A stretch of 64,000 nt of DNA from an uncultured Cytophagales bacterium (GTDB lineage: Bacteria > Bacteroidota > Bacteroidia > Cytophagales > Cyclobacteriaceae): assembly GCA_913057175.1 (NCBI GenBank), contig CAJXNP010000003.1, positions 248,001 through 312,000 of the forward strand, in the 5' to 3' direction. The translations under genes and the position numbers were made by a program. Below are positions 9,382-17,920 of this stretch, piece by piece. The first letter of the stretch is position 1; the number at the start of each line of letters is the position of its first letter. Below the pieces are notes generated by a model, which saw nothing but the letters and a program-made list of their open reading frames with translations, was not told where the DNA came from and did no database searches.

Positions 9382-10191
9382 ATGGAAAATTCAAGTAATC
9401 ATCTGGATATCATCAATTACTTGTACGACGAGATGGATCCGGAAGAAAAAAGAAAGTTTGAAGAGCGAATGGAGCATGACAGCGCTTTGAAAGAAGAAGT
9501 AGAAGCGATGATGGAAACACGCAATTCGTTGGGTCAGATGACTGACCATGATGAGATAGACATTCCTGTGAAAGCGACTCCTTCCTTTATCAGGCAAAAA
9601 CAGGAAACTTTTCATTGGATAAAACCACTGGTATCTGTTGCCGCAGTAATTATGATCTTGTTGGTTACTGGCTATCTCACGCGCTTTACCATTCAATACA
9701 ATGAAAAAGGATTGCTGATCAGCTTTGGTGAGACGATCAGCAACCAATATGCTGAAAAAAGCGAGGTTGATAGAATGATAAAAGAAGCGCTGTCTGGTCA
9801 GCAAACAACTTTTCATAGAGAATTGACGAAAACGAACGACTCCCTGAAATCCCTGTCCTCGCTATTGACGCAATACAACCATGATCTCAACAAGGGGACA
9901 TCAACTTCCAGAATGGTGAGCGAAGCAGAATTGAATGAGCAGATTGCTGACTGGCAAAAAGCCAATCAAACGCTACTTCAAAATTATATCCAGGTGGTCG
10001 GCAAGCAGCAGCAGGAGTACATGCAGGATGTTCTTGTGCAGTTCTCGGATTACCTGCAGGAACAACGGGAGAAAGATCTCCTCATGATCCGGCAAAACCT
10101 GATCGACCTGAAAGATTATCAGGATCAGCAAAAAATGGAAACCAACCAGACACTGGCCAGCATCATGAAAACGGTCAGTCAACAGAAATAA
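9382..10191 (+). CDS. Putative membrane anti-sigma factor
   Basis: 269 residues. The N-terminal cytosolic stretch LDIINYLYDEMDPEEKRKFEERM (written here as the pattern 'Y-L-Y-x-E-(x)2-P-E-E-K-x-x-F-E') is typical of Bacteroidota anti-sigma factors. One membrane helix is at about 82-101 (PLVSVAAVIMILLVTGYL). A long periplasmic helical domain follows, rich in Q, E, L and K (residues 130-269), predicted coiled coil. It starts 2 bp after the sigma stop, so the two are almost certainly co-translated. The role as anti-sigma is inferred from topology and position; no HxxxCxxC zinc motif is present. Confidence 0.75.
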   Translation: MENSSNHLDIINYLYDEMDPEEKRKFEERMEHDSALKEEVEAMMETRNSLGQMTDHDEIDIPVKATPSFIRQKQETFHWIKPLVSVAAVIMILLVTGYLTRFTIQYNEKGLLISFGETISNQYAEKSEVDRMIKEALSGQQTTFHRELTKTNDSLKSLSSLLTQYNHDLNKGTSTSRMVSEAELNEQIADWQKANQTLLQNYIQVVGKQQQEYMQDVLVQFSDYLQEQREKDLLMIRQNLIDLKDYQDQQKMETNQTLASIMKTVSQQK

Positions 10192-10201
10192 TCAGGAAAA
10201 A

Positions 10202-11527
10202 ATGAAAACAAAAACGATGAAAAATATTCTAGCCCTTTGTCTTTGCACACTCGCATTTGCACCTTTAAAGGCGCAAATTGATGAAAAACGGATGCAGCGC
10301 GATCTCGACATTTCCAAAAATATCCTGTCCTCCTTAATGGAAGAAGGATATGGACGCGTTAGTGAACGGCGCATCGAAGCCAGCTATGTCGACGGTTTTG
10401 GAGTGATCTTTAAGATTCCTGAAGGTCCTATCTTTTTCAACTATCATTTTAACATACCTGAACCGATGCCTGTTCCGGAAGATGTTATCGGATTTAAGGA
10501 TGAGCGGGTCATCATTTACAGCCACAGTAGCAGTGAAGATCATCAGATAAATGTGGATGTAGATATTCAAGAGGAAGGTGAATTGAATGAGCAGGCGGAG
10601 CAGGAAATGCAAGAAGCGGAGGAAGCAATGCAGGAAGCCGAAAAGCAACAAAAAAGGGCTGAAAGGGAATTTCAAAAAGCCAGAGAAGATATAGAGAAAG
10701 TAAGGAAAGAAAAAATGGCTTTCCGGGAACATTCCCATACATTTTCGGATGACGACCAAAATTCAGAAGAAAGAGAAAAAGAGCTGGAAAATGCGATCAT
10801 TACATTTTTGGCCGATTATGCTGACCTGATCGGACAACTGAAACCCGGGGACAAGATCATGGTGAAAAAGGACTCGGACAATGAAAGCTTTGCGATGGTA
10901 TGGAATGGGCGAAGCGAAGAACAAATTCAAAATGAAACAGGAAATGGTATATCCATTACGACCGTAAAAAAGGACATCACTTCCTATAAAGCCAATAAGC
11001 TTGACAAGGATGAATTTATCGGCAAGCTGGATATAAAAAAGGGCAAGAAAAAAGAAAAAATAGCTGACCTTGAGATATTTGCGAATGTTTTCAGGCAATA
11101 TTTCAGTACGGAATACAGCAAAACCTTTTTCATTACTAACCAACCTGACTACGAGCGTCTGGATGGCATGGGAGTGGTTTTTAATACCCAGGCCTTCGCC
11201 TCATACGATGGAGATCAGATATTTTATTCGCCGTCGAAGCGTCCGCTTGCAGAGGATGAGAAGGAGCAAAAAGAAAAAATGGAGGCGCTCTATCCGAAAT
11301 TTTTAAGCGACCTCAAATTATTCATTGTGGATTACGGCCGCACCATCCGTTCGTTAAAGGAAAATGAAAAGCTGGTGATGAAGATCGAACTGACGAAATG
11401 CGATGGCTGCTCGACGCCAAATTTTACCGAAGCAACCGTGCCAATATCGGTTCTGATGGATTTCGATCAGCAAAAGATCTCAAGGGAGAAAGCCATGACC
11501 GGGGTGGTTATTAAGGAATTGAAGTGA
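10202..11527 (+). CDS. Periplasmic protein of unknown function in the sigma/anti-sigma operon
   Basis: 441 residues with a signal peptide (1-24, APLKAQ). Residues 25-125 form a globular part containing GYGRVSERRIEASYVDGFGV and FKIPEGPIFFNYHF. Residues 130-185 are a strongly charged helix, predicted coiled coil (EAEEAMQEAEKQQKRAEREF). A second globular part at 300-441 contains a similar element (YERLDGMGVVFNTQAF), so the two halves may be related by duplication: both have a 'G-x-GV-(I/V)-F' strand. The gene lies 10 bp after the anti-sigma gene and is therefore probably the regulated or sensing partner. No enzyme motif was recognised. Confidence 0.75.
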   Translation: MKTKTMKNILALCLCTLAFAPLKAQIDEKRMQRDLDISKNILSSLMEEGYGRVSERRIEASYVDGFGVIFKIPEGPIFFNYHFNIPEPMPVPEDVIGFKDERVIIYSHSSSEDHQINVDVDIQEEGELNEQAEQEMQEAEEAMQEAEKQQKRAEREFQKAREDIEKVRKEKMAFREHSHTFSDDDQNSEEREKELENAIITFLADYADLIGQLKPGDKIMVKKDSDNESFAMVWNGRSEEQIQNETGNGISITTVKKDITSYKANKLDKDEFIGKLDIKKGKKKEKIADLEIFANVFRQYFSTEYSKTFFITNQPDYERLDGMGVVFNTQAFASYDGDQIFYSPSKRPLAEDEKEQKEKMEALYPKFLSDLKLFIVDYGRTIRSLKENEKLVMKIELTKCDGCSTPNFTEATVPISVLMDFDQQKISREKAMTGVVIKELK

Positions 11528-11672
11528 TATTTGCATCATCTGATTTCTGTCAGATCAAGTTGGAACTATTACAGATTATCAACTATTTATTAAGAAAAAT
11601 CTAATTCTGTTCACCGGATTGTTCACCAGAGTTACATTAAAACATGAATAAAATGGCACCCTTAAAAAACAA

Positions 11673-11705
11673 AAAACCCTCCAAAAATTAATTTTAGAGG
11701 GTTTT
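11673..11705 (+). terminator. Rho-independent-type terminator after the sigma operon
   Basis: A 9-bp stem AAAACCCTC (11673-11681) pairs with GAGGGTTTT (11697-11705). The loop itself holds the self-complementary AAAATTAATTTT. An A-run precedes the stem and a T-rich stretch ends it, so it could work in both directions. It lies about 145 bp after the last gene of the operon. Confidence 0.6.
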
Positions 11706-11727
11706 AGTTTAAATTGAAACTGTAAAT

Positions 11728-11753
11728 GTCGGGGTGGCAGGATTATAACCTAC
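11728..11753 (-). other. tRNA 3'-end-like relic (possible attachment-site remnant)
   Basis: On the minus strand the bases read as a T-arm plus acceptor end: stem GTAGG, loop TTATAAT, stem CCTGC, then CACCCCGAC. The loop lacks the conserved C56 and G57 of a working T-loop (TTCGAAT expected), and no D-arm or anticodon arm is visible upstream, so this is not a functional tRNA. Integrated elements in Bacteroidota often end at such half-tRNA sequences. A second, weaker copy of the T-arm (AAGGTTCTAATCCTGC) lies at 11949-11964 on the same strand. Confidence 0.4.
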
Positions 11754-11974
11754 ACCGCTAATGTCTTATGTATCATACACTTAGTATTCTATTTCAGTCT
11801 TGGGTAACCAAATGGGTAAAATTTTCATTGATTTCCATTGGTTTTATTTGTGACTAAATTATGAGGTTTCAGTATTACAAAGAACTTGTTTTCTTTCACT
11901 AAATATACTCAAAAAAGGTCAAATTTTATGGGTTTTGGATAGGAAAATGCAGGATTAGAACCTTAAAATTTAGG

Positions 11975-12172
11975 CTAATCGGTGATGAATTCACGGACCA
12001 GATCAGGGCATAGGCCGGTGTATTCTGCGAACTCATCTATGGTGATGAACTGGTGTTCTTTCTTTCCCAGCTCATTTCGAATCTGCTGAAGTAATCTTCC
12101 TCCAGTTCGCTCGCTTTTACCTGTGATCCGCTGCACATCTTTTGGGTAAATGCACACTCGCTTTAATCGCAT
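11975..12172 (-). CDS. Small protein of mobile-element type, possibly DNA-binding
   Basis: 65 residues from the ATG at 12172; an upstream GTG would add 8. The sequence reads RVCIYPKDVQRITGKSERTG, then LLQQIRNELGKKEHQFITID and EFAEYTGLCPDLVREFI. From memory of the family, similar short proteins occur in Bacteroidota beside integrated elements. The two helix-rich halves ('DVQRITGKS', 'EFAEYTGL') resemble the first helices of winged-helix or excisionase-like proteins. The function is not established. It sits between tRNA-like relics and an accessory cassette, which supports a mobile origin. Confidence 0.65.
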   Translation of the reverse strand: MRLKRVCIYPKDVQRITGKSERTGGRLLQQIRNELGKKEHQFITIDEFAEYTGLCPDLVREFITD

Positions 12173-12362
12173 GATATATCTTTCAATTATACGCACTATA
12201 TAGGCTTTATATACGCTTTATCCTGGGCTTTAATATAAGGAATCATCCTGAATAATACTGACCATTTCTGCCATATCGGCCAGAACCAACCATACTGGAA
12301 ACTGATTTTTGTCACCTCCATTCTCTTCAAATATTTTGCTTCCTAATCATAACAAATTTTAT

Positions 12363-13121
12363 ATGGCAAGACAAAAAGGTATTATCAAATTGAAAGGATC
12401 CATCGGGGATGTGTCCTTTTACAAAACGCAAGACGGCTACCTGGCCAGGGAAAAAGGCGGGGTAGACAAGGAACGAATCAAGAACGATCCTGCCTTTCAA
12501 CGGACCCGTGAAAATGGGGCTGAGTTTGGACGAGCTGGATCCGCTACCCGGATTCTTCGGACGGCCTTCAGGCCACTGCTTCTTAAAACTTCTGATGGCA
12601 GGGTAACTTCTCGACTCACAAAGGAAATGATGAAGGTGGTAAAAGCTGACCAGGTGAATGCACGAGGGGAGCGAAATGTATTGGATGGTGAGCTGGAGTT
12701 ACTGCAGGGTTTTGAGTTTAACATCAATGGTCGCTTAGGGGCTACTATGTATGCTCCTTATGATGCAACCATTGACCGGGCAACTGGTGCAGCTGCAGTC
12801 AATATTCCAGACTTCATACCGCAGAATGCGATCGCGTATCCGCAGGGGGCAACGCATGTGAAGTTTGTCTCTGCTGGAGCTGAGATCAACTTTGAGGAGG
12901 ATTCATTTAACCTGGTCACTTCTGAAAGTGCGGAGATTGTGATTGGTCCTCAAAATGAGGCAGCGGTTAACCTGGCTAATGCATTGCCTGCAGGAAGCGT
13001 ATCGCCATTGTTCCTGGCTTTTGGGATAGAATTCTACCAGGAAGTAAATGGTGTGTTCTACCCGCTTAAAAATGGGGCTTACAACGCTCTGTCTTTGGTA
13101 ACTGTGGATGGTGGCGCCTAA
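12363..13121 (+). CDS. Conserved Bacteroidota protein of unknown function, first gene of a DUF5675 cassette
   Basis: 252 residues from the ATG at 12363 (MARQKGIIKLKGSIGDVSFY); the longer reading frame upstream uses a TTG and has no sequence sense. There is no signal peptide or membrane helix. The N-terminal half is basic and helical (AREKGGVDKERIKNDPAFQR, GRAGSATRILRTAFRPLLL). The C-terminal half is beta-rich (AVNIPDFIP, ATHVKFVSAGAEINF, LFLAFGIEFYQEVNG). I recall close relatives in many Bacteroidota genomes next to DUF5675 genes, but no named domain. The DUF5675 gene starts 2 bp after this stop. A phage-structural or toxin-delivery role is possible but unproved. Confidence 0.75.
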   Translation: MARQKGIIKLKGSIGDVSFYKTQDGYLAREKGGVDKERIKNDPAFQRTRENGAEFGRAGSATRILRTAFRPLLLKTSDGRVTSRLTKEMMKVVKADQVNARGERNVLDGELELLQGFEFNINGRLGATMYAPYDATIDRATGAAAVNIPDFIPQNAIAYPQGATHVKFVSAGAEINFEEDSFNLVTSESAEIVIGPQNEAAVNLANALPAGSVSPLFLAFGIEFYQEVNGVFYPLKNGAYNALSLVTVDGGA

Positions 13122-13123
13122 CC

Positions 13124-13756
13124 ATGGAGTTGATTCTCAAAAGGACATATTATCCTGATGGCACCAATGGGGAGCTTTATTATGGAGATCATTTGCTTGG
13201 TTACATAATAGAGCTTCCCTGGCTTCAAAACCAGAGAAATATTTCCTGTATTCCGGAAGGGACCTATCCATTAGCTAAGAGGGAAACTGAAAAGCGAGGT
13301 AAGCACATTATTGTTCTCAATGTACCTGGTAGATCCGGGATCCTCATTCATCCGGCTAATGATGCCCTGAAGGAGTTGAAAGGATGCCTGGCACCGGTTT
13401 CAAGACTTACTGGGCCTGGTAAAGGACTTGAATCCAGGTATGCTACCTTCCAGGTAGAGCGGTTGGTTTTTGAAGCTTTAAATGTAAAAGAAGAAGTATT
13501 TATCACTATTAAAAAGAAAGAAATCATGAATATCATTGAACGGGTGAAAGCGCCTGTACCTAAATTCTTTAAAAAGATCCGGACCATTGGACTGGCATTG
13601 GTAGCCGCTGGCGGAGCAATTGCTGCTTCTCCAATTGCTTTGCCAGCCAGTATCCTAGCCATTGGAGGTTATCTGATCGTGGGTGGAGGAGTATTGACGG
13701 CTGTTAGTCAAATAACAGTTGATGAGGGAAACCAGGAAACTTCCAAAAATGAGTAG
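13124..13756 (+). CDS. DUF5675 protein fused to a C-terminal hydrophobic (holin-like) segment
   Basis: 210 residues. Residues 1-130 match DUF5675 by its typical blocks: LILKRTYYPDGTNGELY, IELPWLQNQRNISCIPEGTY, VPGRSGILIHPANDALKELK and GCLAPV. After an internal methionine at about residue 135 (MNIIERVKAPVPKFFKK) the protein gains two hydrophobic helices (IGLALVAAGGAIAASPIALP and ILAIGGYLIVGGGVLTAV). In related cassettes such hydrophobic pieces are, as far as I recall, often separate genes, so this may be a fusion. DUF5675 has no proven activity. The end overlaps the next gene by 8 bp. Confidence 0.8.
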   Translation: MELILKRTYYPDGTNGELYYGDHLLGYIIELPWLQNQRNISCIPEGTYPLAKRETEKRGKHIIVLNVPGRSGILIHPANDALKELKGCLAPVSRLTGPGKGLESRYATFQVERLVFEALNVKEEVFITIKKKEIMNIIERVKAPVPKFFKKIRTIGLALVAAGGAIAASPIALPASILAIGGYLIVGGGVLTAVSQITVDEGNQETSKNE

Positions 13757-13943
13757 CGAACTTGGAATCGGAACTAAAGCTGGGATCATCGGAGGAACTT
13801 TGCTGAGTATTTTCGGGAAGGTAAACTTCGATGATCTTGTTTCTACTGCTATTTTGGCTGGCGTAGGTGCTGTGGTCAGTTTCTTTGTTTCAATGACACT
13901 GAAATGGACCTTTACCTACTTTAGAAAAAAAGGAAAGACCTAA
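13749..13943 (+). CDS. Small membrane protein, holin-like
   Basis: 64 residues from the ATG at 13749 (MSSELGIGTKAGIIGG), overlapping the end of the DUF5675 gene by 8 bp. Two hydrophobic stretches (about 10-24 and 30-52, AILAGVGAVVSFFVSMTLKW) and a basic tail (FRKKGKT) give a small two-helix inner membrane protein of phage-holin type. Translational coupling to the DUF5675 gene suggests they act together. Function is inferred only from size and topology. Confidence 0.6.
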   Translation: MSSELGIGTKAGIIGGTLLSIFGKVNFDDLVSTAILAGVGAVVSFFVSMTLKWTFTYFRKKGKT

Positions 13944-15269
13944 ATCTTTGTTACTATTCGACCCACAGTAAATTGAATCTAACATACACCTCACCTTCGA
14001 TTGATTCAAATGTACATTAAATGATGCGGATAGCTTTATGCTTAAATATTAACCAGCTTACCCACTCATCACCTGGTATGGTTTTCTCATTCCACCAGAT
14101 CGATTTACTGCTTCAAAGCCATTCAATATCTCAATGGGTTAAGGGATTTTCCATTTTTGTTTGAGATAAATATAAGGCCTGAATGCATTGAATATATTTT
14201 TTCGGAAGATGGAAAAAAGATAGCTTCAGATGGAATTTGGGACGGATTAAAATGCAAGGCCTGAAAACAGAAAGTAAAAGTGTGGTACTATAATCCCGCC
14301 TTGCTTTTTAACTCCGGAACAAATTTTCTTTGCTCCTCTTTTTTACTCTTTTTCGCTCTTTCTTAATGTCTTTTATTTCATTAAAGCTTACCGCCCCGTT
14401 TATTGGCTGCGGGTTGGGTTGGATGTATGGGATGTGGGCTGACCGCATACCCTGGCCAGGCCATCCGGGAGTAGGGCAACGCGGGCAGGCGAAAAAAGCA
14501 AGGCCGCTTTCAGGAGGGTAAAACAGGCGGCTGAGAAGGAATGAGCGAAAGGAGCTGATTGGCGGCTTACTAAGGCTCTGGGATTTTCATTTTTGATACT
14601 TTTTTGAATAGAAAAACGGAAAATTGATTACGGCAATGAATTGCCGGCATCAGTGACTGTAGCGAGTGAGTGAGCAGCTGCCTGTGCGGGTGTGATGTGG
14701 TGGTTGCGTGGTTGGTTAATCGAGGTAGAAATGGGAGGCGTAACATATTGATATTATTGAGGCACAATTTTTACTTGCTTTATAACCACGCAATGGCCAC
14801 AGCACGGAGGGAAAGCGCTTTGTATAGCCTTGCTTTTTTCCCGCGCGGAGTAAAAACGGTGCTTGCCCGGCCGGTGTGTTCCTGGACAGGGCGGCAGGGG
14901 CGGACAAACTCAGGGCGCTGGCTACAGGTGAAGCTTCGGCAATGGGCGGCAGACCTGTAGAGAGAAGCGCCCGTGAAGGAATGGGGGCTGTGGAGTGTTG
15001 CACCAGTGAATGCGGGCTGGTTGCGGGATTTTGGGCAGTGTGATTGCTGAGCTGGTGCTTTGTGTTGGATCAGAGCGGTAGAACGGTACAGGTCCCATGA
15101 CTGAACACCGCTGAACCTGTAAAGGTTAATGCCTGCAAAATGTTTCCAGACGACCACGAGGGAGGAAAGAGTGTTCAAGAACTATTTGTGGTTGATGTAT
15201 TGATGATTGAATTGCCAATTAAAGCTTTCTTATTATTGAAAAATAACCTTTAAAGTTTAACTTGACTAA
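13944..15269. other. About 1.3 kb without a credible gene; GC-rich middle and right part
   Basis: The first 380 bp are AT-rich, with a short protein-like but broken stretch around 14100-14270 (one frame reads PECIEYIFSEDGKKIASDGI). From about 14380 to 15180 the composition turns GC-rich with many short palindromes: TGGCCAGGCCA at 14453-14463 and CGGCAAT/ATTGCCG at 14631-14646. ORFs of 60-130 codons exist on both strands, but they overlap each other, have low-complexity composition and match nothing I know. A decayed mobile element or an unknown structured RNA are both possible. Near the right end, 15101-15136 resembles part of a TPP riboswitch. Confidence 0.5.
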
Positions 15270-16286
15270 ATGACCGGATTCAAAAAGCCAACATTGAAAG
15301 ATATAGCAAAGGAAACTCAATTGTCCATTTCAACTGTATCGAGGATAATTAATGGTAAATCTGACGAATATCGAATAAGCAGGAGGTCACATGATTTTGT
15401 TATTGATGCAGCGAGAAAGTTAAATTATTATGCAAATGATTCAGCTGCTGATTTGAAGTTGACTGAGACAAGGACAATCGCCTTACTGATCCCATCCCTT
15501 AGAGATTCTTTCTTTGCGAATATTGCAGGTGTAATAAGTCAAGATTTAAGAGAAGAAGGATTTTTAACCATATTATGTGAAAGTGATGAAGACCTAAATA
15601 CCGAAAAGAAAATTTTAGAAAACTTATTCAAAATAAATGTTGAAGGATTGATTATTGTACCATGTAGCAACTCATATGAACATATCCTCCTGCTTAAAGA
15701 ATCAGGTCTACCTATTGTATGTGTTGACCGTTATTTTGAAGAATTAGACCTTGCTTATGTTTCTACCAACAACTACATTGGAAGCTATCAGGCAACCAGC
15801 TATTTAATTGAAAGTGGTCATTCCAATATTGTTGCTATTCAGGGATTGATACAGGCTATAACAAATAAACAACGCGTAAATGGCTTTGTGGATGCCATTC
15901 ATGAATATGGAATTGATGATTACAAAATCATTGGAAAAGATTACAAGATTCAAAATGCATACCTTGAAACCAAACTAATTTTAAAAGATATAAGGCCTTC
16001 AGCGATATTTGCACTCAGCAATACAATTGTTATGGGTTGTATAAAGGCAATTAGTGAAGAGAATTTAATCATACCAGAGGATATTTCACTTATTGCATTT
16101 GACGACGATTCTTATCTGGACTATCTGTCAACACCAATCACTTCTGTTGTTCAACCTGTGAGTGATATAGCAAAATTAGCTACTCGAATTTTATTCTCTA
16201 TTTTTAATAATGAGGAAACCAATACGCAAAAAGCTTTGTTGAAACCTATCTTTAAACAAAGAAGCTCGGTAAGAATATTAAACTAA
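15270..16286 (+). CDS. LacI family transcriptional regulator
   Basis: 338 residues. An N-terminal LacI helix-turn-helix is at about 7-55 (TLKDIAKETQLSISTVSRII, then NGKSDEYRIS), with the hinge helix around ARKLNYYAND. A periplasmic-binding-protein-like sensor domain follows at about 65-335, with TRTIALLIPSLRDSFFANIA, GLPIVCVDRYFEELDLAYVS and the C-terminal SLIAFDDDSYLDYLSTPITS. Such proteins usually repress sugar operons and release DNA on binding the sugar or its phosphate. It is convergent with the eight-gene sugar operon (16441-25259), whose transporter belongs to the same ligand-binding fold, so it is the obvious candidate regulator. It is also the only recognisable DNA-binding regulator near the polysaccharide cluster. 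Confidence 0.93.
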   Translation: MTGFKKPTLKDIAKETQLSISTVSRIINGKSDEYRISRRSHDFVIDAARKLNYYANDSAADLKLTETRTIALLIPSLRDSFFANIAGVISQDLREEGFLTILCESDEDLNTEKKILENLFKINVEGLIIVPCSNSYEHILLLKESGLPIVCVDRYFEELDLAYVSTNNYIGSYQATSYLIESGHSNIVAIQGLIQAITNKQRVNGFVDAIHEYGIDDYKIIGKDYKIQNAYLETKLILKDIRPSAIFALSNTIVMGCIKAISEENLIIPEDISLIAFDDDSYLDYLSTPITSVVQPVSDIAKLATRILFSIFNNEETNTQKALLKPIFKQRSSVRILN

Positions 16287-16440
16287 TTGGCTCGGAAACA
16301 TAGCTATTAATCATAACAATTTTGGAATCCAAAGGTTCTTATTTTCAAAGTAATATGAACAGACTCTTGCTTTTAATTTCAGGTGCGTAAAACATACATC
16401 CTCATCACGAAGTTCTAATGACAAGTTTGGATTTAATTCT

Positions 16441-17919
16441 TTATCCAATCATCTTTTTCCAACCCATATAATATCCTTTAACTTTCTCCAATTTCTCACC
16501 AGGGATGGTGATATTGAAATTATCCTTATTTAAGTTTTTGAGCTGTTCTAAACTTTGATAAATTCCAGTATTCAAGCCAGCCAGATAGGCAGCACCTAAA
16601 GCGGAGACATCGGCAATACCTATATTGGTCACCTTTCGTTCCAGCAAATCCGCCAGAAACTGTACCACAAACCGGTTGGAAGTAATCCCGCCATCTATTT
16701 TGAGTTCCGTAAGGGGAGTTCCTGAATCTCCTTCCATGGCAACAATGACATCCTTGATCTGATAAGGAACTGATTCTACAGCTGCCCGGATAATGTGGTT
16801 TTTACCTGAATCAAAAGACAGCCCTTCAATACTGGCTTTTCTTGTCATGTCCCAATGGGGAGCCCCTAATCCACTAAAAGCCGGAATAATATAGACACCA
16901 CCATTATCCTCAACTGAATTGCAAATTCCTTCTAATTCTTCCGGTTTATTAAACAACTTCAATTGATTTTTTAACCACTCAATTGTGGCGCCGGCAGAAA
17001 CGATGATCCCTTCCAGCGCATAGTCTACTCTATTTTCCATGCTCCAGCAAATGGTCGAGACCATGCCATTTGTTGAGTTTTTTGGCTCACTGCCTATATT
17101 CATCAGGATCGAGCTTCCCGTTCCGAGGGTAGCTTTGGCATTGCCAGGTTCAAAACACCCTTCTCCAAATGCCGCAGCGTGCGAATCACCGATCATGGCT
17201 GATATGCTAATTTTGTGTTCGAGCAAACCATTTAAGTTTGTCTCGCCAAAATGAAAGGAGGAAGGCCGGACTGCAGGTAAATTTAATTTCTCGAGTTTGA
17301 AATCTGACAACAATTCTATGTCCCACTCCAGTTTTTTCAGATTAAAAAGCAAGGTTCGCGATGCGTTGGTGTAATCGGTCAGGTAGGACTTACCGTCTGT
17401 AAGTTTATACAATAACCAGGTGTCTATATTCCCAAAATATGCTTCACCTGCATCAATTGCTTCCCTGATTTTGGGTTCATTTTCATACAGCCAGATCACT
17501 TTGGTCCCTGAAAAATAAGGGTCGATGATCAACCCGGTTTTCTGATTGATTTTTGGACCAAGATTTTCCTTGTCCAGTCGTTCGCAAACATTAACTGATC
17601 GTTTGCACTGCCAGATCACAGCATTATACAAAGGTTTTCCGGATTTGTCCCAGAGAATAAATGTTTCGCGCTGATTGGATATGCCACATGCTTTTATTTG
17701 CATTTTATGGCCACCGTTTAATTCAAATCCTTCCAGGCATTCTTTAACAGAAGCCAGTACATTTTGATAGATCGCATTGGGATCCTGTTCCACCTTATTA
17801 CCTTCCAGGTAGTAATTCTCCAGAGGTTCGGAGGCTTTAAAATATGCTTTGCCATTCTCATCGAAAATGATGGATTTTGTGCTGCTGGTCCCCTGATCTA
17901 TAGCTAAGATATATGACAT
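16441..17919 (-). CDS. FGGY family sugar/polyol kinase (candidate D-apulose kinase)
   Basis: 492 residues from the ATG at 17919; it has a good ribosome site (GGGGAG) and gives the canonical MSYILAIDQGTSSTKSIIF. The upstream extension of the reading frame lies inside the permease gene. Two actin-fold FGGY domains are present: the phosphate loop GTSST near residue 11, the block GISNQRETFILWD, and the C-terminal FGGY signature region LKIDGGITSNRFVVQFLADL. By overall similarity it looks glycerol-kinase-like, but the genes around it (isomerase, split transketolase, ribose-type importer) argue for a ketose kinase. It is the last gene of the operon, 1 bp after the permease stop. The specific substrate is inferred from context only. 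Confidence 0.88.
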   Translation of the reverse strand: MSYILAIDQGTSSTKSIIFDENGKAYFKASEPLENYYLEGNKVEQDPNAIYQNVLASVKECLEGFELNGGHKMQIKACGISNQRETFILWDKSGKPLYNAVIWQCKRSVNVCERLDKENLGPKINQKTGLIIDPYFSGTKVIWLYENEPKIREAIDAGEAYFGNIDTWLLYKLTDGKSYLTDYTNASRTLLFNLKKLEWDIELLSDFKLEKLNLPAVRPSSFHFGETNLNGLLEHKISISAMIGDSHAAAFGEGCFEPGNAKATLGTGSSILMNIGSEPKNSTNGMVSTICWSMENRVDYALEGIIVSAGATIEWLKNQLKLFNKPEELEGICNSVEDNGGVYIIPAFSGLGAPHWDMTRKASIEGLSFDSGKNHIIRAAVESVPYQIKDVIVAMEGDSGTPLTELKIDGGITSNRFVVQFLADLLERKVTNIGIADVSALGAAYLAGLNTGIYQSLEQLKNLNKDNFNITIPGEKLEKVKGYYMGWKKMIG

Positions 17920-17920
17920 G

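Noticed and set aside
11539-11555. Short hairpin ATCTGA/TCAGAT just after the periplasmic protein gene
   Set aside because: Only six base pairs and no T-run; the better terminator lies at 11673-11705.
11728-11753. Functional tRNA gene
   Set aside because: Only T-arm and acceptor-end similarity; the T-loop lacks its conserved bases and no anticodon arm is found.
14716-15178. Overlapping 95- and 132-codon minus-strand frames in the GC-rich island
   Set aside because: They overlap each other and a plus-strand frame, with low-complexity Ser/His/Arg-rich translations and no known motif.
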